Part shown: positions 16,730-25,537 of the stretch, piece by piece
Layout of the letters: each line of letters starts with the position of its first letter
Numbering within the stretch: position 1 is the stretch's first letter
NCBI RefSeq assembly: GCF_002863565.1
Contig: NZ_PGUW01000005.1
Location: 1-64,000 of the forward strand
Length of the DNA stretch: 64,000 bases
Source of the DNA: Bacillus sp. V5-8f
Lineage (GTDB): Bacteria > Bacillota > Bacilli > Bacillales > DSM-1321
Direction: 5' to 3'
Program-made: the position numbers and the translations under genes
Notes under the pieces: model-generated
Database searches by the model: none
What the model was told of the DNA's origin: nothing
Seen by the model: the letters and a program-made list of their open reading frames with translations, nothing else

Positions 16730-16738
16730 AAACGTATG
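16730..16738 (-). promoter_or_regulatory. Possible sigma-E -10 element of spoVK
   Basis: CATACGTTT on the minus strand resembles the sigma-E -10 consensus (CATAcaaT) and is suitably placed before the spoVK start. No clear -35 was confirmed; spoVK is known to be expressed in the mother cell in B. subtilis. Confidence 0.35.
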
Positions 16739-16967
16739 CATATTGTATTAATGGGAATGCATGACAAGACACAAGTATTCCAACAAAACTAGACACACCT
16801 TTATGAATTCTACAATTTCCTGACAAATTTCCTTTGCTTTCAACAATTTTGTCCATCAACTTGTCATTTCCTGCGGTTTCCCAAGAAATATTTCCTACCT
16901 TTATTTGTATTCAATAAACGGAAAAGAAAGTATACTTTGTTGGAAAAATTGTTGATTGGGGGGATAC

Positions 16968-17012
16968 GTGACTGCAGAAATTATAGCTCCTTTACCTTAT
17001 GAGCCATTTTGA
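16968..17012 (+). CDS. Candidate 14-aa ORF between spoVK and hfq
   Basis: GTG-initiated 14-codon ORF preceded by GGGGGGAT and, 30 bases upstream, by a TATACT -10-like element at 16931. The product (residues 2-14 TAEIIAPLPYEPF) is Pro-rich and matches nothing I recognise. The strong ribosome site in an otherwise empty gap is the only reason to list it. Confidence 0.2.
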   Translation: MTAEIIAPLPYEPF

Positions 17013-17021
17013 GTTTGAGAA

Positions 17022-17050
17022 TAAAAAACAGGCACTCATGAATGTGCCTG
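17022..17050 (-). terminator. hfq terminator
   Basis: On the minus strand CAGGCAC pairs with GTGCCTG around an 8-base loop, followed by TTTTTT. It starts 12 bases after the hfq stop codon. Confidence 0.85.
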
Positions 17051-17061
17051 CTTTAGGAAGG

Positions 17062-17295
17062 TTATTCTTTTGATTCGAAATCAATTTGAACATTGCGCTG
17101 CGGTGCGAAGGTGGAGATGGCGTGCTTGAAAACCAGCTGTTGCTTTCCTTCAGATTCAAATAGAACGGTAAAGTTATCAAAACCTTTGATTTGCCCTCTT
17201 ATTTGAAACCCGTTTAATAAAAACACGGTACAATACGTACCATCTTTTCGTAATTGGTTTAAAAACTGGTCTTGGATATTAACGGATTGCTTCAT
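17062..17295 (-). CDS. hfq: RNA chaperone Hfq
   Basis: Hexameric Sm-like RNA-binding protein. The 77-aa product has the Sm1 motif ([23 protein letters not shown], residues about 24-46, quoted in part: [15 protein letters not shown]) and the Sm2 motif with FKHAISTF, equivalent to the canonical YKHA. The short C-terminus is typical of Bacillus Hfq. It lies 30 bp after miaA, the conserved miaA-hfq pair, with AGGAGGA before its ATG and its own terminator after. Confidence 0.97.
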   Translation of the reverse strand: MKQSVNIQDQFLNQLRKDGTYCTVFLLNGFQIRGQIKGFDNFTVLFESEGKQQLVFKHAISTFAPQRNVQIDFESKE

Positions 17296-17325
17296 TACTA
17301 AATCCTCCTCTATTCTCTCTATTTT

Positions 17326-18291
17326 TTATTTATTCGCTTTTAATGAGAGCTTTCCTGCAATAAAAGCGGATATTTCATCAAGTTTTTTAAATAAATTACT
17401 GGTATCGGTCATGTCAAACCAGCTAACGTCCATCTTATTTCGGAACCAGGTTAACTGACGTTTCGCATATCGACGGGAATTCTGTTTCAATAACGAAAGT
17501 GCCTCATCCAAAGTCATTTCACCATCAAAATACGCATAGAGCTCTTTATAGCCTATTGCCTGTATGGAACCACAATCTCTCAGCCCTTTTTCATAGAAAA
17601 AGCGGACTTCATCAATGAGCCCTTGTGAAACCATTAAGTCGACCCTTTTATTTATACGGTTGTATAATTTTTCTCGCTCCATCGTCAATCCAATGATTGC
17701 CGTGTCATACTTTAGATGGGTTTGTTGGACGGAAAGCTGGTCACTCATTGTCTTGCCAGTACAATGATATATTTCAAGGGCACGAATTACCCTTCTCACA
17801 TTGTTAGGGTGTATCCTTTCAGCGCTTTCAGGATCAATGGCACGCAGTTTCGCAAAAACGGGTTCTATTCCTTCTTCCTCTACCTGTCTTTCAAGATTAC
17901 TGCGATAAGCTGGATCCGATGGCGCTTCTGAAAAATGATAATCGTAAATCACTGACTGGATATATAAACCTGTACCGCCGACAATGATCGGGAGTTTCCC
18001 CTTCTTATGTATCTCAGGGATGATTTTATTCACGCAATCCTGAAATTCTGCCGCATTGAATGGTTCATCCGGTTCCTTGATATCAATTAAATAATGGGGA
18101 ATCCCTTCTTTTTCTTCTTCAGTAATCTTAGCGGTTCCGATATCCATACCTTTGTATACCTGCATGGAGTCTCCGCTTATTACCTCTCCATTGAATCTTT
18201 TAGCAAGTTCGATACTTAATTTTGTTTTTCCTACCGCCGTAGGTCCAATGATCACAAGAAGTTTAGCTTTATTGCTCTCCAAATAATCCAC
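17326..18291 (-). CDS. miaA: tRNA dimethylallyltransferase MiaA
   Basis: Transfers a dimethylallyl group to N6 of A37 in tRNAs reading UNN codons; MiaB (38,392-39,936 here) then adds the methylthio group. The 321-aa protein has the P-loop GPTAVGKT (about 16-23), SGDSMQVYKGMDIGTAK with the catalytic Asp, GGTGLYIQ and HPNNVRRVIRALEIY. It is followed by hfq. Length and motifs are complete. Confidence 0.97.
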   Translation of the reverse strand: MDYLESNKAKLLVIIGPTAVGKTKLSIELAKRFNGEVISGDSMQVYKGMDIGTAKITEEEKEGIPHYLIDIKEPDEPFNAAEFQDCVNKIIPEIHKKGKLPIIVGGTGLYIQSVIYDYHFSEAPSDPAYRSNLERQVEEEGIEPVFAKLRAIDPESAERIHPNNVRRVIRALEIYHCTGKTMSDQLSVQQTHLKYDTAIIGLTMEREKLYNRINKRVDLMVSQGLIDEVRFFYEKGLRDCGSIQAIGYKELYAYFDGEMTLDEALSLLKQNSRRYAKRQLTWFRNKMDVSWFDMTDTSNLFKKLDEISAFIAGKLSLKANK

Positions 18292-18404
18292 TGCCTTACT
18301 TATTTTTCCCTATCTTACCATAAGAAAAGATTTCTGTTAAACATCTACCCATTATTTACAAAACAAATGGAATTTATTCTGCCGTTTTATTCTTCCGTAC
18401 AAAA

Positions 18405-19019
18405 TTAATCTAGAATCAGTGCTTTTGCTAAATAAATCGCAATCCCCCACATAATGAGCGCGGATATTTTATTCAAGATTACCATCAGCTTCCCTGATGT
18501 ATCAATGCGGCTGAATATTTTTCCTGCTAATGCCAAAAAAGCAAACCATGTCCAGGAAACCGCTATACAAGAAAGGCTAAATAGAAGCTTTTCGTTTCCG
18601 GAATATTGCAATGAACTGGTGCCAATTACACCAATTGTATCGATTATTGCGTGTGGATTTAATAAAGATATGGTTGCAGCAAAGATCATCTGCCTTTTAA
18701 AAGAGTATGCTTCTGCCTTTTTGTCAATTGTGGTCGGTTTGCTTTTCCATGTCATCCAGCCCATATAAACCAAAAATATGACCCCAGCGCTCATTAACAC
18801 AACTTTAAACCAATCATTTGCCAATACAAGGACTGAACTTCCTGTCACAGCAAGGATGATTAGCAACGTATCGCATACAGACGCTGTAATAACTACAGGC
18901 AGTGCCCGCAGATAGTTTGGCTGGGAAGCTCCTTGCTGAAAAATAAAGACATTTTGAGCTCCTAATGGCAGTATCAAACCAAAAGCAAGAATTATACCAT
19001 GCATGAACACTTCTAACAT
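18405..19019 (-). CDS. LysE/ArgO-family amino-acid exporter
   Basis: A 204-aa membrane protein with about six hydrophobic helices and the LysE-family N-terminus (FMHGIILAFGLILPLGAQNVFIF, of which LPLGAQNVFIF is the key motif). By family it exports basic amino acids or related metabolites. Start set at the ATG with GGAGG ten bases upstream, one codon inside the longest frame. It is divergent from a MocR-type regulator gene 123 bp away, which probably controls it. Confidence 0.88.
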   Translation of the reverse strand: MLEVFMHGIILAFGLILPLGAQNVFIFQQGASQPNYLRALPVVITASVCDTLLIILAVTGSSVLVLANDWFKVVLMSAGVIFLVYMGWMTWKSKPTTIDKKAEAYSFKRQMIFAATISLLNPHAIIDTIGVIGTSSLQYSGNEKLLFSLSCIAVSWTWFAFLALAGKIFSRIDTSGKLMVILNKISALIMWGIAIYLAKALILD

Positions 19020-19142
19020 CAAAAATCCTCCATTACATATTATAATTCTTCAATTGTATAAAGGAATGGAGCAAGAGTCTCCATCCATTTGGATGGTAGG
19101 AATACCAACCAAATTGTATAATAGTTGCTGAGGTGGATGACT
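19020..19142. promoter_or_regulatory. lysE-mocR divergent control region
   Basis: Contains CCATCC-ATTT-GGATGG (19081-19096), an adjacent GGTA-GGAA-TACC inverted repeat (about 19095-19106), and two copies of ATTGTATA about 60 bp apart. TATAAT at 19117-19122 is a good -10 for the rightward mocR gene. MocR-type regulators bind repeats in such divergent regions, so these are candidate operators. Confidence 0.45.
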
Positions 19143-20597
19143 ATGAAGAATTTAGGCTGGAAACCTGACCGAATGTCGCCTGTCCCTTTACACAGGCAAA
19201 TTGAAGAGTTTATAAAAGGAAAGATACTGAACGGGGAATGGTCGACTGGTACAAAAATCCCATCCCAAAGAGACCTTGCTGATATATTTAAAGTGAATCG
19301 AAGTACCGTTGTCTCCGCGTTGGATGAATTAACGGCCCAGGGGTTGCTTGAGGGGAAAAAAGGAGGTGGAACGAGGGTTATAAATAATACATGGGGTGTT
19401 GTTGGCACTGATACCCCATTGGATTGGAGTACATACATTCAAGCGGGGATGCACAAGCCAAACATGCCCTCAATCCAGGAAATTAACCGTGCTGAGTTCC
19501 AGCCAGGTATTATCAGGCTTGGCACAGGAGAATTATCACCCGATCTACTCCCTCATTATCAAATGGAAAACATATGGAACCGATTGTCTTCGCGACAACT
19601 GTCTTTAGGGTATCCCGAACCAAAAGGTGACTTCTTCTTACGAAAAACGCTTTCTGACCATTTACGAGGAATAGGCATCGAAATTTCCCCATCTTCCATC
19701 ATGATTGTTTCCGGTGCCCTCCAAGCTTTGCAGTTAATCTCGATCGGCCTGTTGTATAGAGGGTCTTCCGTCCTGCTTGAAAAACCTTCTTATCTTAATT
19801 CTGTCCATGTGTTTCAATCCGCAGGGATCAAATTAGTGGGTGTTCCGATGGATAAAGAAGGGATTCAATCTTCCATGCTGGGGAAATATAAAAAGCAATT
19901 TGGCGGTGATTTATTATATTCGATACCTTCCTTTCATAATCCAACTGGCATTCTCATGTCTGAGGAACGGAGAAGATGTCTTCTTGCCATCAGCGAACAA
20001 GAAAAGCTGCCTATTGTAGAAGACGACGTTTACCGTGATCTTTGGCTTGATAGCCCGCCCCCACTACCATTAAAAGCAAATGATAAAAGCGGAAACGTTC
20101 TATACATCGGAAGCTTATCCAAATCTATAAGCCCCGGATTAAGAATCGGCTGGATTGCCGGTGCGGAACCAGTGATTGATCGCTTGGCTGATATTAAGAT
20201 GCAAACAGATTATGGATCCAGTTCCCTGTCTCAATGGGCAGCGGCGGAATGGATTTCCACAGGTTTTTATCAAGACCACTTAAACCTTCTCAGGAAGGAA
20301 CTGAAAATCCGGAGAGACGCGACAACGAAGCTTCTGGAAACGCATTTTGGAGGCCTTGCAACTTGGAGTGTGCCGAAGGGCGGTTTCTATGTTTGGTTGC
20401 GAATACTTCCATCAATCTCCATTCGAGAGCTTTTCGAAGCCTGTTTGAAAGAAGGAATCCTGCTTAACCCCGGTAATATCTACGACCGGAATGCGGCACA
20501 ATATATAAGAATTTCCTACTCCTATGCCTCTCTTCAGGAAATGGAAAAGGCTCTTTCCCGCCTTTCTTCAAAAATAGACGATATAAGCAACTGTTAG
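19143..20597 (+). CDS. MocR-type GntR/aminotransferase transcriptional regulator
   Basis: The 484-aa protein joins an N-terminal GntR winged helix (PLHRQIEEFIKGKILNGEW, TKIPSQRDLADIFKVNRSTV) to a fold-type I aminotransferase domain with PEPKGDFFLRKTLSDHL, EDDVYRDLW and the PLP Lys in GSLSKSISPGLRIGW. MocR proteins use the PLP domain to sense an amino acid or vitamin. Start chosen at the ATG with GAGGTGG upstream. The divergent LysE exporter is the likely target; the inducer is unknown. Confidence 0.92.
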   Translation: MKNLGWKPDRMSPVPLHRQIEEFIKGKILNGEWSTGTKIPSQRDLADIFKVNRSTVVSALDELTAQGLLEGKKGGGTRVINNTWGVVGTDTPLDWSTYIQAGMHKPNMPSIQEINRAEFQPGIIRLGTGELSPDLLPHYQMENIWNRLSSRQLSLGYPEPKGDFFLRKTLSDHLRGIGIEISPSSIMIVSGALQALQLISIGLLYRGSSVLLEKPSYLNSVHVFQSAGIKLVGVPMDKEGIQSSMLGKYKKQFGGDLLYSIPSFHNPTGILMSEERRRCLLAISEQEKLPIVEDDVYRDLWLDSPPPLPLKANDKSGNVLYIGSLSKSISPGLRIGWIAGAEPVIDRLADIKMQTDYGSSSLSQWAAAEWISTGFYQDHLNLLRKELKIRRDATTKLLETHFGGLATWSVPKGGFYVWLRILPSISIRELFEACLKEGILLNPGNIYDRNAAQYIRISYSYASLQEMEKALSRLSSKIDDISNC

Positions 20598-20699
20598 AAT
20601 AATTTTTTTCTCCCAAACCATAATAAAGTTGAAAGCCAATTTTATGAATTGGTTACAAGGATAATAAGATTTATCTGAATTATGTAGAGGAGGTATAGT

Positions 20700-20894
20700 A
20701 TGCAACAGAATTTGGCGCTTCATGAATCCCTCGAAGTACACGAATTGTTAACATTCAAAAATAACTGTTTGACAAAGTCTTCTACAATGAGCGTGCTAGC
20801 GAAAGACGAGGAATTAAAACGGTTGCTTGCTATGGATGTAAAACAATCCAAACAGGAAATCGAGCAATTACTTTCATTTATGCCAAAACAATAG
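20700..20894 (+). CDS. Small CotF-type spore coat-like protein, 64 aa
   Basis: Short helical protein (NLALHESLEVHELLTFKNN, then LAKDEELKRLLAMDV) of the kind found just upstream of CotF-family genes in Bacillus; its helices resemble a half CotF domain. It has a strong GAGGAGG ribosome site and lies 14 bp before the next coat gene, so the two form an operon ended by a strong terminator. A spore coat location is inferred from the family. Confidence 0.75.
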   Translation: MQQNLALHESLEVHELLTFKNNCLTKSSTMSVLAKDEELKRLLAMDVKQSKQEIEQLLSFMPKQ

Positions 20895-20908
20895 GAGGTA
20901 GTGCGCAT

Positions 20909-21208
20909 ATGAACGAAATTATCCAAAACATGACCGGCATGGGCGACATGTCGGATCAGGTAATTGCCACCGATCTTTTGATCGCAGCAAAGTCAGCAGT
21001 GAAAATGTATTCCTTTGCTGTAACAGAGGCAGCTACCCCGGAGCTTCGCACAACGCTCCATAGCCAACTTAATAATGCAATAAATATGCATGAACAGGTC
21101 ACAGACTATATGATTGCAAAAGGATATTATCATCCATACAATTTTAACGAACAAATTAAGATTGACTTAACAACATCACAAACAGCATTAAATCTGCCGC
21201 AACCTTAA
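20909..21208 (+). CDS. CotF-family spore coat protein
   Basis: The 99-aa protein shows the Coat_F four-helix pattern: TDLLIAAKSAVKMYSFAVTE, TPELRTTLHSQLNNAINMHE, then VTDYMIAKGYYHPYNFNEQ. These are spore coat proteins made late in the mother cell. It follows the 64-aa gene with AGGAGG upstream and is the last gene of the pair. Confidence 0.88.
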   Translation: MNEIIQNMTGMGDMSDQVIATDLLIAAKSAVKMYSFAVTEAATPELRTTLHSQLNNAINMHEQVTDYMIAKGYYHPYNFNEQIKIDLTTSQTALNLPQP

Positions 21209-21214
21209 CTTATC

Positions 21215-21267
21215 AAAAGAAGAAAGGACCCTTTGGTTCCTATTTCAGTCCTTTCTTCTTTTATTTT
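21215..21267 (+). terminator. Strong terminator after the coat gene pair
   Basis: AAAAGAAGAAAGGAC (21215-21229) pairs perfectly with GTCCTTTCTTCTTTT (21248-21262), a 15-bp stem followed by more Ts. Confidence 0.9.
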
Positions 21268-21273
21268 CTTTAA

Positions 21274-21414
21274 ACACCTACACGGTCAGATCCCATAAAG
21301 CCTTGCGCTTTCTTTATAGAAACGATATGCGACCATGAAGTAGAAATGACATATGTTTGTCCGCATTGTGAACATTATACGAATAGTCCAGTTTTAAAAG
21401 CTGGAAAGGATTGA
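21274..21414 (+). other. Short open stretch with Zn-ribbon-like CPHC motif
   Basis: A frame open from 21274 to TGA at 21412-21414 encodes ETICDHEVEMTYVCPHCEHY and then TNSPVLKAGKD. CDH and CPHC look like paired zinc ligands. There is no start codon with a ribosome site, so it may be the 3' remnant of a gene. The rest of the 21,268-21,635 gap holds nothing I recognise. Confidence 0.3.
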
Positions 21415-21635
21415 TTTTGGTTTTGGTTTTCCTATTAAATAGCACAAAAAATGATTATTACGGCAGCAAATAAAACAATGAAATAGGGATTCGGATTCTT
21501 ACCATTGGCGAACCCCTTCTATCGAGAATTTCAATCCAAACCTTTCATGACTTGTGATTTCTGTGATTGATCACACAAAGTCATCGTAATTGAAACTAAT
21601 AATACCACTAAATTACAATTCTATAACAATTCAAT

Positions 21636-21839
21636 TTATATCCCTTTTTTCCTTCTTGATGTAACGTTTTCCCCTGCAATGCCCCAATTATCTGTTGGTA
21701 CCTCCTCAATGACCACTACAGTCGTAGCAGGGTTCTTGCCCAATACATCCTTAAGGAGGTTTGTTACTCCCGCAATTAGTTCCTGCTTCTGTTCAGCCGT
21801 TGCTCCTTCATTGGTAATTTTAATATTTACGTACGGCAT
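21636..21839 (-). CDS. 4-oxalocrotonate tautomerase-family protein
   Basis: A 67-aa protein beginning MPYVNIKI; removal of Met leaves the catalytic Pro1 of the family. VVVIEEVPTDNWGIAGENV is the usual second half, with the basic SRRKKGI tail. It would catalyse keto-enol tautomerisation or a related reaction on a small oxoacid; the substrate is unknown. Its start overlaps the 3' end of the MFS transporter gene by 20 bp, so both are cotranscribed. Confidence 0.9.
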   Translation of the reverse strand: MPYVNIKITNEGATAEQKQELIAGVTNLLKDVLGKNPATTVVVIEEVPTDNWGIAGENVTSRRKKGI

Positions 21840-23016
21840 AATTCAACTTCCTTTCTTTCTTTTTATTATAAAGACTTCCTGCTCCTAACAATAACACAGC
21901 CAGTAAAAGTGTGCCGGAAGCCAGAACAAAAGCCGCGTGATAGGAACCGGTTTCATGAAACAAATACCCGGCACCTGCCGGAGCAATGATCTGCCCCAAT
22001 CCATATACAACAGTTAAGACACCAATTACCCGGTTGCTTCCAGAAGGCAGCATACTTCTTGCATAGGAAGTGGCCATTGTCGTGATTCCCATGAATGTAG
22101 CTCCAAAAAGAAATGCTCCAAGCAGCACGAAGAACGGAAGTTGGACCATTACCGGTAAAACCACACCTAATGCCTGCACAATGAATGCTATACAGAGAGC
22201 TTTGATGTAATCTAATCTTTTTGCCAGCGCCATCCAAAGATAAGTAGATGGAATAGCAGCAAGGCCGACAATAACCCAGGTAAAGGAAGAGATGTTATCC
22301 AAGCCCTCGGTACCCTTTACCATATCAACTAGAAATGTTCCGCTGATAATATAACCTAACCCTTCTAAGCCATAAGCAATGATTAGCGGAATCAGAATAG
22401 GAGGAATCGTTGCTCCTGTTTTAGTTCGCATAGAGGGAGACAATGTATCCCTAGATTCATCTTCACTGACAGCGATGTACACGACAACGCTTAAGACTAA
22501 AGAAAGAATTGAAAGGATGAGCCATATCCCCTGCCAGTTCACAAAAGCTTGTGCCACAGGAACGATGATTCCTGTAAAGAAAATTCCGGTTCCTACACCG
22601 CTATAAAAAATTCCTGACAGTATGGTTTTGCCGTTAGAGGCAAGTGCATCCAGAACAATGCTAGACGATAAAACAAATATCAAGCCGCTTGCCACGCCTG
22701 CTATGAATCTGAGAAGAAGCCAGCTTTCATAATGGTCTGCAATACCCATGCCTGCCATTGAAAGTATGCAAGCAAACAGGCTCCAAAGCAGCCAGATTCT
22801 TAGCTTTCTCTTGCCTGTTACAAAGCCTGCCATTCCAGCTCCTATAAGGTAACCCAGATAATTAGCGGATGCAAGATATCCCGCTTTAACCTCTGTTAAA
22901 CCTCCTGACAATTTCATAAGCGGCAAAATCGGCGTATAAGCAAATCGGCCTATTCCCATTGCCACTATCAAAGCACAGAACCCGCCTGCCAGGAGGATAG
23001 AAATTTTTCTTTTCAT
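21820..23016 (-). CDS. YbfB/YjiJ-family MFS transporter
   Basis: A 398-aa, twelve-helix transporter with the YbfB/YjiJ signature at its start (ALIVAMGIGRFAYTPILPLM, quoted 20 residues) and helix-2/3 region YLASANYLGYLIGAGMAGF. The substrate is unknown. The ATG at 23016 is preceded by GGGGG; the longer reading to 23070 runs through the operator. The tautomerase gene overlaps its end. A LysR regulator is divergent across a perfect inverted repeat. Confidence 0.88.
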   Translation of the reverse strand: MKRKISILLAGGFCALIVAMGIGRFAYTPILPLMKLSGGLTEVKAGYLASANYLGYLIGAGMAGFVTGKRKLRIWLLWSLFACILSMAGMGIADHYESWLLLRFIAGVASGLIFVLSSSIVLDALASNGKTILSGIFYSGVGTGIFFTGIIVPVAQAFVNWQGIWLILSILSLVLSVVVYIAVSEDESRDTLSPSMRTKTGATIPPILIPLIIAYGLEGLGYIISGTFLVDMVKGTEGLDNISSFTWVIVGLAAIPSTYLWMALAKRLDYIKALCIAFIVQALGVVLPVMVQLPFFVLLGAFLFGATFMGITTMATSYARSMLPSGSNRVIGVLTVVYGLGQIIAPAGAGYLFHETGSYHAAFVLASGTLLLAVLLLGAGSLYNKKKERKLNYAVRKY

Positions 23017-23037
23017 CCACTGCCCCCTTTTCCAATT

Positions 23038-23068
23038 GATACTAATATTGTAAATTAAAATTAGTATC
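23038..23068. promoter_or_regulatory. Perfect inverted repeat between MFS and LysR genes
   Basis: GATACTAAT (23038-23046) and ATTAGTATC (23060-23068) are exact complements with a 13-bp A/T-rich spacer. It includes T-N11-A type half-sites and lies between divergent genes, the classic place of a LysR recognition site. Confidence 0.65.
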
Positions 23069-23143
23069 ATTTAAAACGAATAAAAAAGATAAAAACCATC
23101 ATTTTTATTGATAGCATTCCCTCGAAGCGAAAGGAGAGCCCTG

Positions 23144-24049
23144 ATGGATACTACGAGCCTTAATGTATTTCTAACAGTTGCAAAAGAAGGAAACATTAGC
23201 AAAGCTGCAAAAGAGCTTAATTTTGTCCAGTCCAATGTGACTGCAAAAATTAAGCAGCTAGAGGCAGACCTTGATAGCCAGTTATTTTACCGGCACTCTA
23301 AAGGCGTTACTCCATCTCAAGCCGGAAAGACTCTTATTGAATACGCACATCGAATTCTTCACTTGCTTGAAGAAACAAAAAAGGCTGTTCAGGATTCGCC
23401 TATTCCGAAAGGAACCCTATCAATCGGTTCTATGGAAACAACAGCCGCTGTTAGATTGCCTCCCATACTTGCTGGCTATCATAAGCAATTTCCTGAAGTT
23501 AACCTGTCATTAACAACAGGCCCCAGTGAATATCTAGTTCAAGCAGTCCTTCAATATGATCTTGATGGAGCGTTTGTTGCCGGCCCAATTGATCATCCGG
23601 ATTTACTCCAGCAGACCATTTTAGAAGAAGAACTTGTTTTGGTGACGGATGACCAAAAGGGCGAATTCAACCATATTAACGAATTAATGAGAAAACCAAT
23701 TTTAGTTTTCCGTCAAGGGTGCTCGTACCGCTCACGCCTGGAGGCTTGGTTAAGGCTCGAGGGTCTTTTGCCGGTTAAAGTCATGGAGTTTGGCAGCCTT
23801 GAGGCAATATTAGGTTGTGTAATGTCAGGGTTTGGGATTTCTCTCCTCCCGAGGTCTGTAGTAAAGGATCTGCAATCCAGAAATTCGCTAAACTGTTACT
23901 CCCTGCCTAATGACTTCGGAAAAGTCTCCACGGTATTTATCCATAGAAAGGATTTATTTTTAACAAGTGCTTTAAAGAGATTTATTGATATAGTTCATTT
24001 GAATGCAACCGAAAAAGGGCAGGAAACCGAGTTTTTAGCTAAAAAATAA
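23144..24049 (+). CDS. LysR-family transcriptional regulator
   Basis: The 301-aa protein starts with a LysR helix-turn-helix (LNVFLTVAKEGNISKAAKEL, VQSNVTAKIKQLEADLDSQL) followed by a substrate-binding-like domain (TLSIGSMETTAAVRLPPIL, then GCVMSGFGISLLPRSVV). The start is the ATG with AAAGGAG upstream. It most likely regulates the divergent MFS-tautomerase unit through the 31-bp inverted repeat; the inducer is unknown. Confidence 0.92.
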   Translation: MDTTSLNVFLTVAKEGNISKAAKELNFVQSNVTAKIKQLEADLDSQLFYRHSKGVTPSQAGKTLIEYAHRILHLLEETKKAVQDSPIPKGTLSIGSMETTAAVRLPPILAGYHKQFPEVNLSLTTGPSEYLVQAVLQYDLDGAFVAGPIDHPDLLQQTILEEELVLVTDDQKGEFNHINELMRKPILVFRQGCSYRSRLEAWLRLEGLLPVKVMEFGSLEAILGCVMSGFGISLLPRSVVKDLQSRNSLNCYSLPNDFGKVSTVFIHRKDLFLTSALKRFIDIVHLNATEKGQETEFLAKK

Positions 24050-24081
24050 CAACACAATAAACCAAAAGAAAGACAAAATGA

Positions 24082-24119
24082 AAAAGGGCATGAGCCGGGT
24101 TCAATACTCGACTCATGCC
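24082..24119 (-). terminator. Terminator facing the hydrolase gene
   Basis: On the minus strand GGCATGAG pairs with CTCATGCC around a 17-base loop and is followed by CTTTTTC. It lies 130 bp beyond the hydrolase stop codon and may also pair for the lysR end on the other strand, though without a T run there. Confidence 0.55.
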
Positions 24120-24251
24120 TAAGCAGACTGGAAAAATACTTGTCTAACTCTAGGGTTCAATCATTGTTCCCCAGCCGGAGTTAATAACTTACGTAAGACA
24201 ATGAATCCCATTAAGCTAATACACGGAATTCTCCCCGAATTAAGATGGCAT

Positions 24252-25160
24252 TTATAGAAATTCCAAAACCGTTTCTATAACCGTGTCGGGAGCCTCAAAC
24301 GGTACAAAATGGCCTATTTCCGGCAATGTTTTTAGCGAAACATCGAAAAAATGTTCCCTTAATTTATCAGACCAGGAAACAGGTATTACCGGATCCTTCT
24401 CCCCCCATAAAACCTTCGTTGTTTGGTAGATTGGGGGTTTGGAGGATTGATTGACAGCTTGGACAGTTTTAGCGGCAGCCCTGGCCTTATAATATAAAAT
24501 ACTTTTATTAAAATGTCCTTCTCTTGTATAAACGTTAAGAATGTCGTTTAAATCGCCTATAGTTGCTTTTGACCCTGGCCCTGTCCAGTGATCATAAAAG
24601 TGTAAAATATAATGTTTGATGTTGTCAGTTGAGCTGCCTATTAAGGTTTCAGCTAGTGGTAAATTGTGAAGATGCTGGTACCAAAACTCCTTTTGGATTG
24701 AAGGTTCAAACCTCCTGCTGCCAATGCCGGGATAAGGCGGATTTAAAAGGACCATTCCCTTTACATACTCAGGATAACTATACGCAATCGTTTGGGCCAC
24801 TGTTGCCCCAATATCATGGGCCACAAAAATCGCTTTTTGTATGTGTAATTCAGCCATAAGGTTTATAATGTCCCTGGCTAAATGCTCAGGTGTATAGCCC
24901 TCAGACGGGAGGATGTCAGGTTTGTCCGAATCACCAAAACCGCGGAAATCCGGAGCGATGACGTGACAATGTTCAGCTAGCCCTGGTATCACATACCTCC
25001 AGTCAAACCAGAACCCCGGCCACCCATGCAACAAAATTACAGGCTCGCCTTTCCCTTTCCTAACATAATGCAGCTTTATATTGTCTGTTTCTGTGGAGTA
25101 ATAATGCTTCCATTCGTTGCTTGCCAAACTGGTATCGAATCCAAGAATCCTCATTTGCAA
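24252..25160 (-). CDS. Alpha/beta hydrolase, epoxide hydrolase/dehalogenase type
   Basis: The 302-aa protein has the oxyanion-hole HGWPGFWFDWR (about 45-55), DFRGFGDSDKPD, the nucleophile elbow VAHDIGATVA with Asp as nucleophile, and the catalytic His in LPEIGHFVPFEAPD. An Asp nucleophile points to epoxide hydrolases or haloalkane/haloacetate dehalogenases rather than esterases. It is monocistronic; the physiological substrate is unknown. Confidence 0.88.
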   Translation of the reverse strand: MQMRILGFDTSLASNEWKHYYSTETDNIKLHYVRKGKGEPVILLHGWPGFWFDWRYVIPGLAEHCHVIAPDFRGFGDSDKPDILPSEGYTPEHLARDIINLMAELHIQKAIFVAHDIGATVAQTIAYSYPEYVKGMVLLNPPYPGIGSRRFEPSIQKEFWYQHLHNLPLAETLIGSSTDNIKHYILHFYDHWTGPGSKATIGDLNDILNVYTREGHFNKSILYYKARAAAKTVQAVNQSSKPPIYQTTKVLWGEKDPVIPVSWSDKLREHFFDVSLKTLPEIGHFVPFEAPDTVIETVLEFL

Positions 25161-25537
25161 CCTCCCGTCTAACTAAAGTCTTCTTTTATAAAAACGAGAT
25201 CAAAATCCTAAGAGGTTATTCACGTGATCGTCAACTTTAGTATATTAAATATATTATACATTCACCTTTATATGTAAATAATCGGATATTTTTCTTTTAA
25301 TTGGAAATAAACTCATGAAATAACAGGGTTAATCGTTCATTAACTATTTCTTATCTTTTTCATGAAATGCAGTTCCCCCAAATCTTCTTTACCATTGACT
25401 GAATATTATTCAATTAACGGTTATTCGTCCACCATTCTAATTGATATAAAGAATGTAATTCTTTAATCTATTCGTTGAAAGGAGCAAAATTTATTCACTC
25501 CTTTCTTTATAACCTTATTGAGAATGACACAACCAAT
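25161..25537. other. Intergenic stretch with a hairpin
   Basis: No gene seen. A/T-rich. AAAGGAG (25478-25484) pairs with CTCCTTT (25498-25504) around a 13-base loop, 34 bases beyond the 272-aa gene's stop codon; the T run is on the plus side only, so its use as a terminator is uncertain. Confidence 0.4.
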
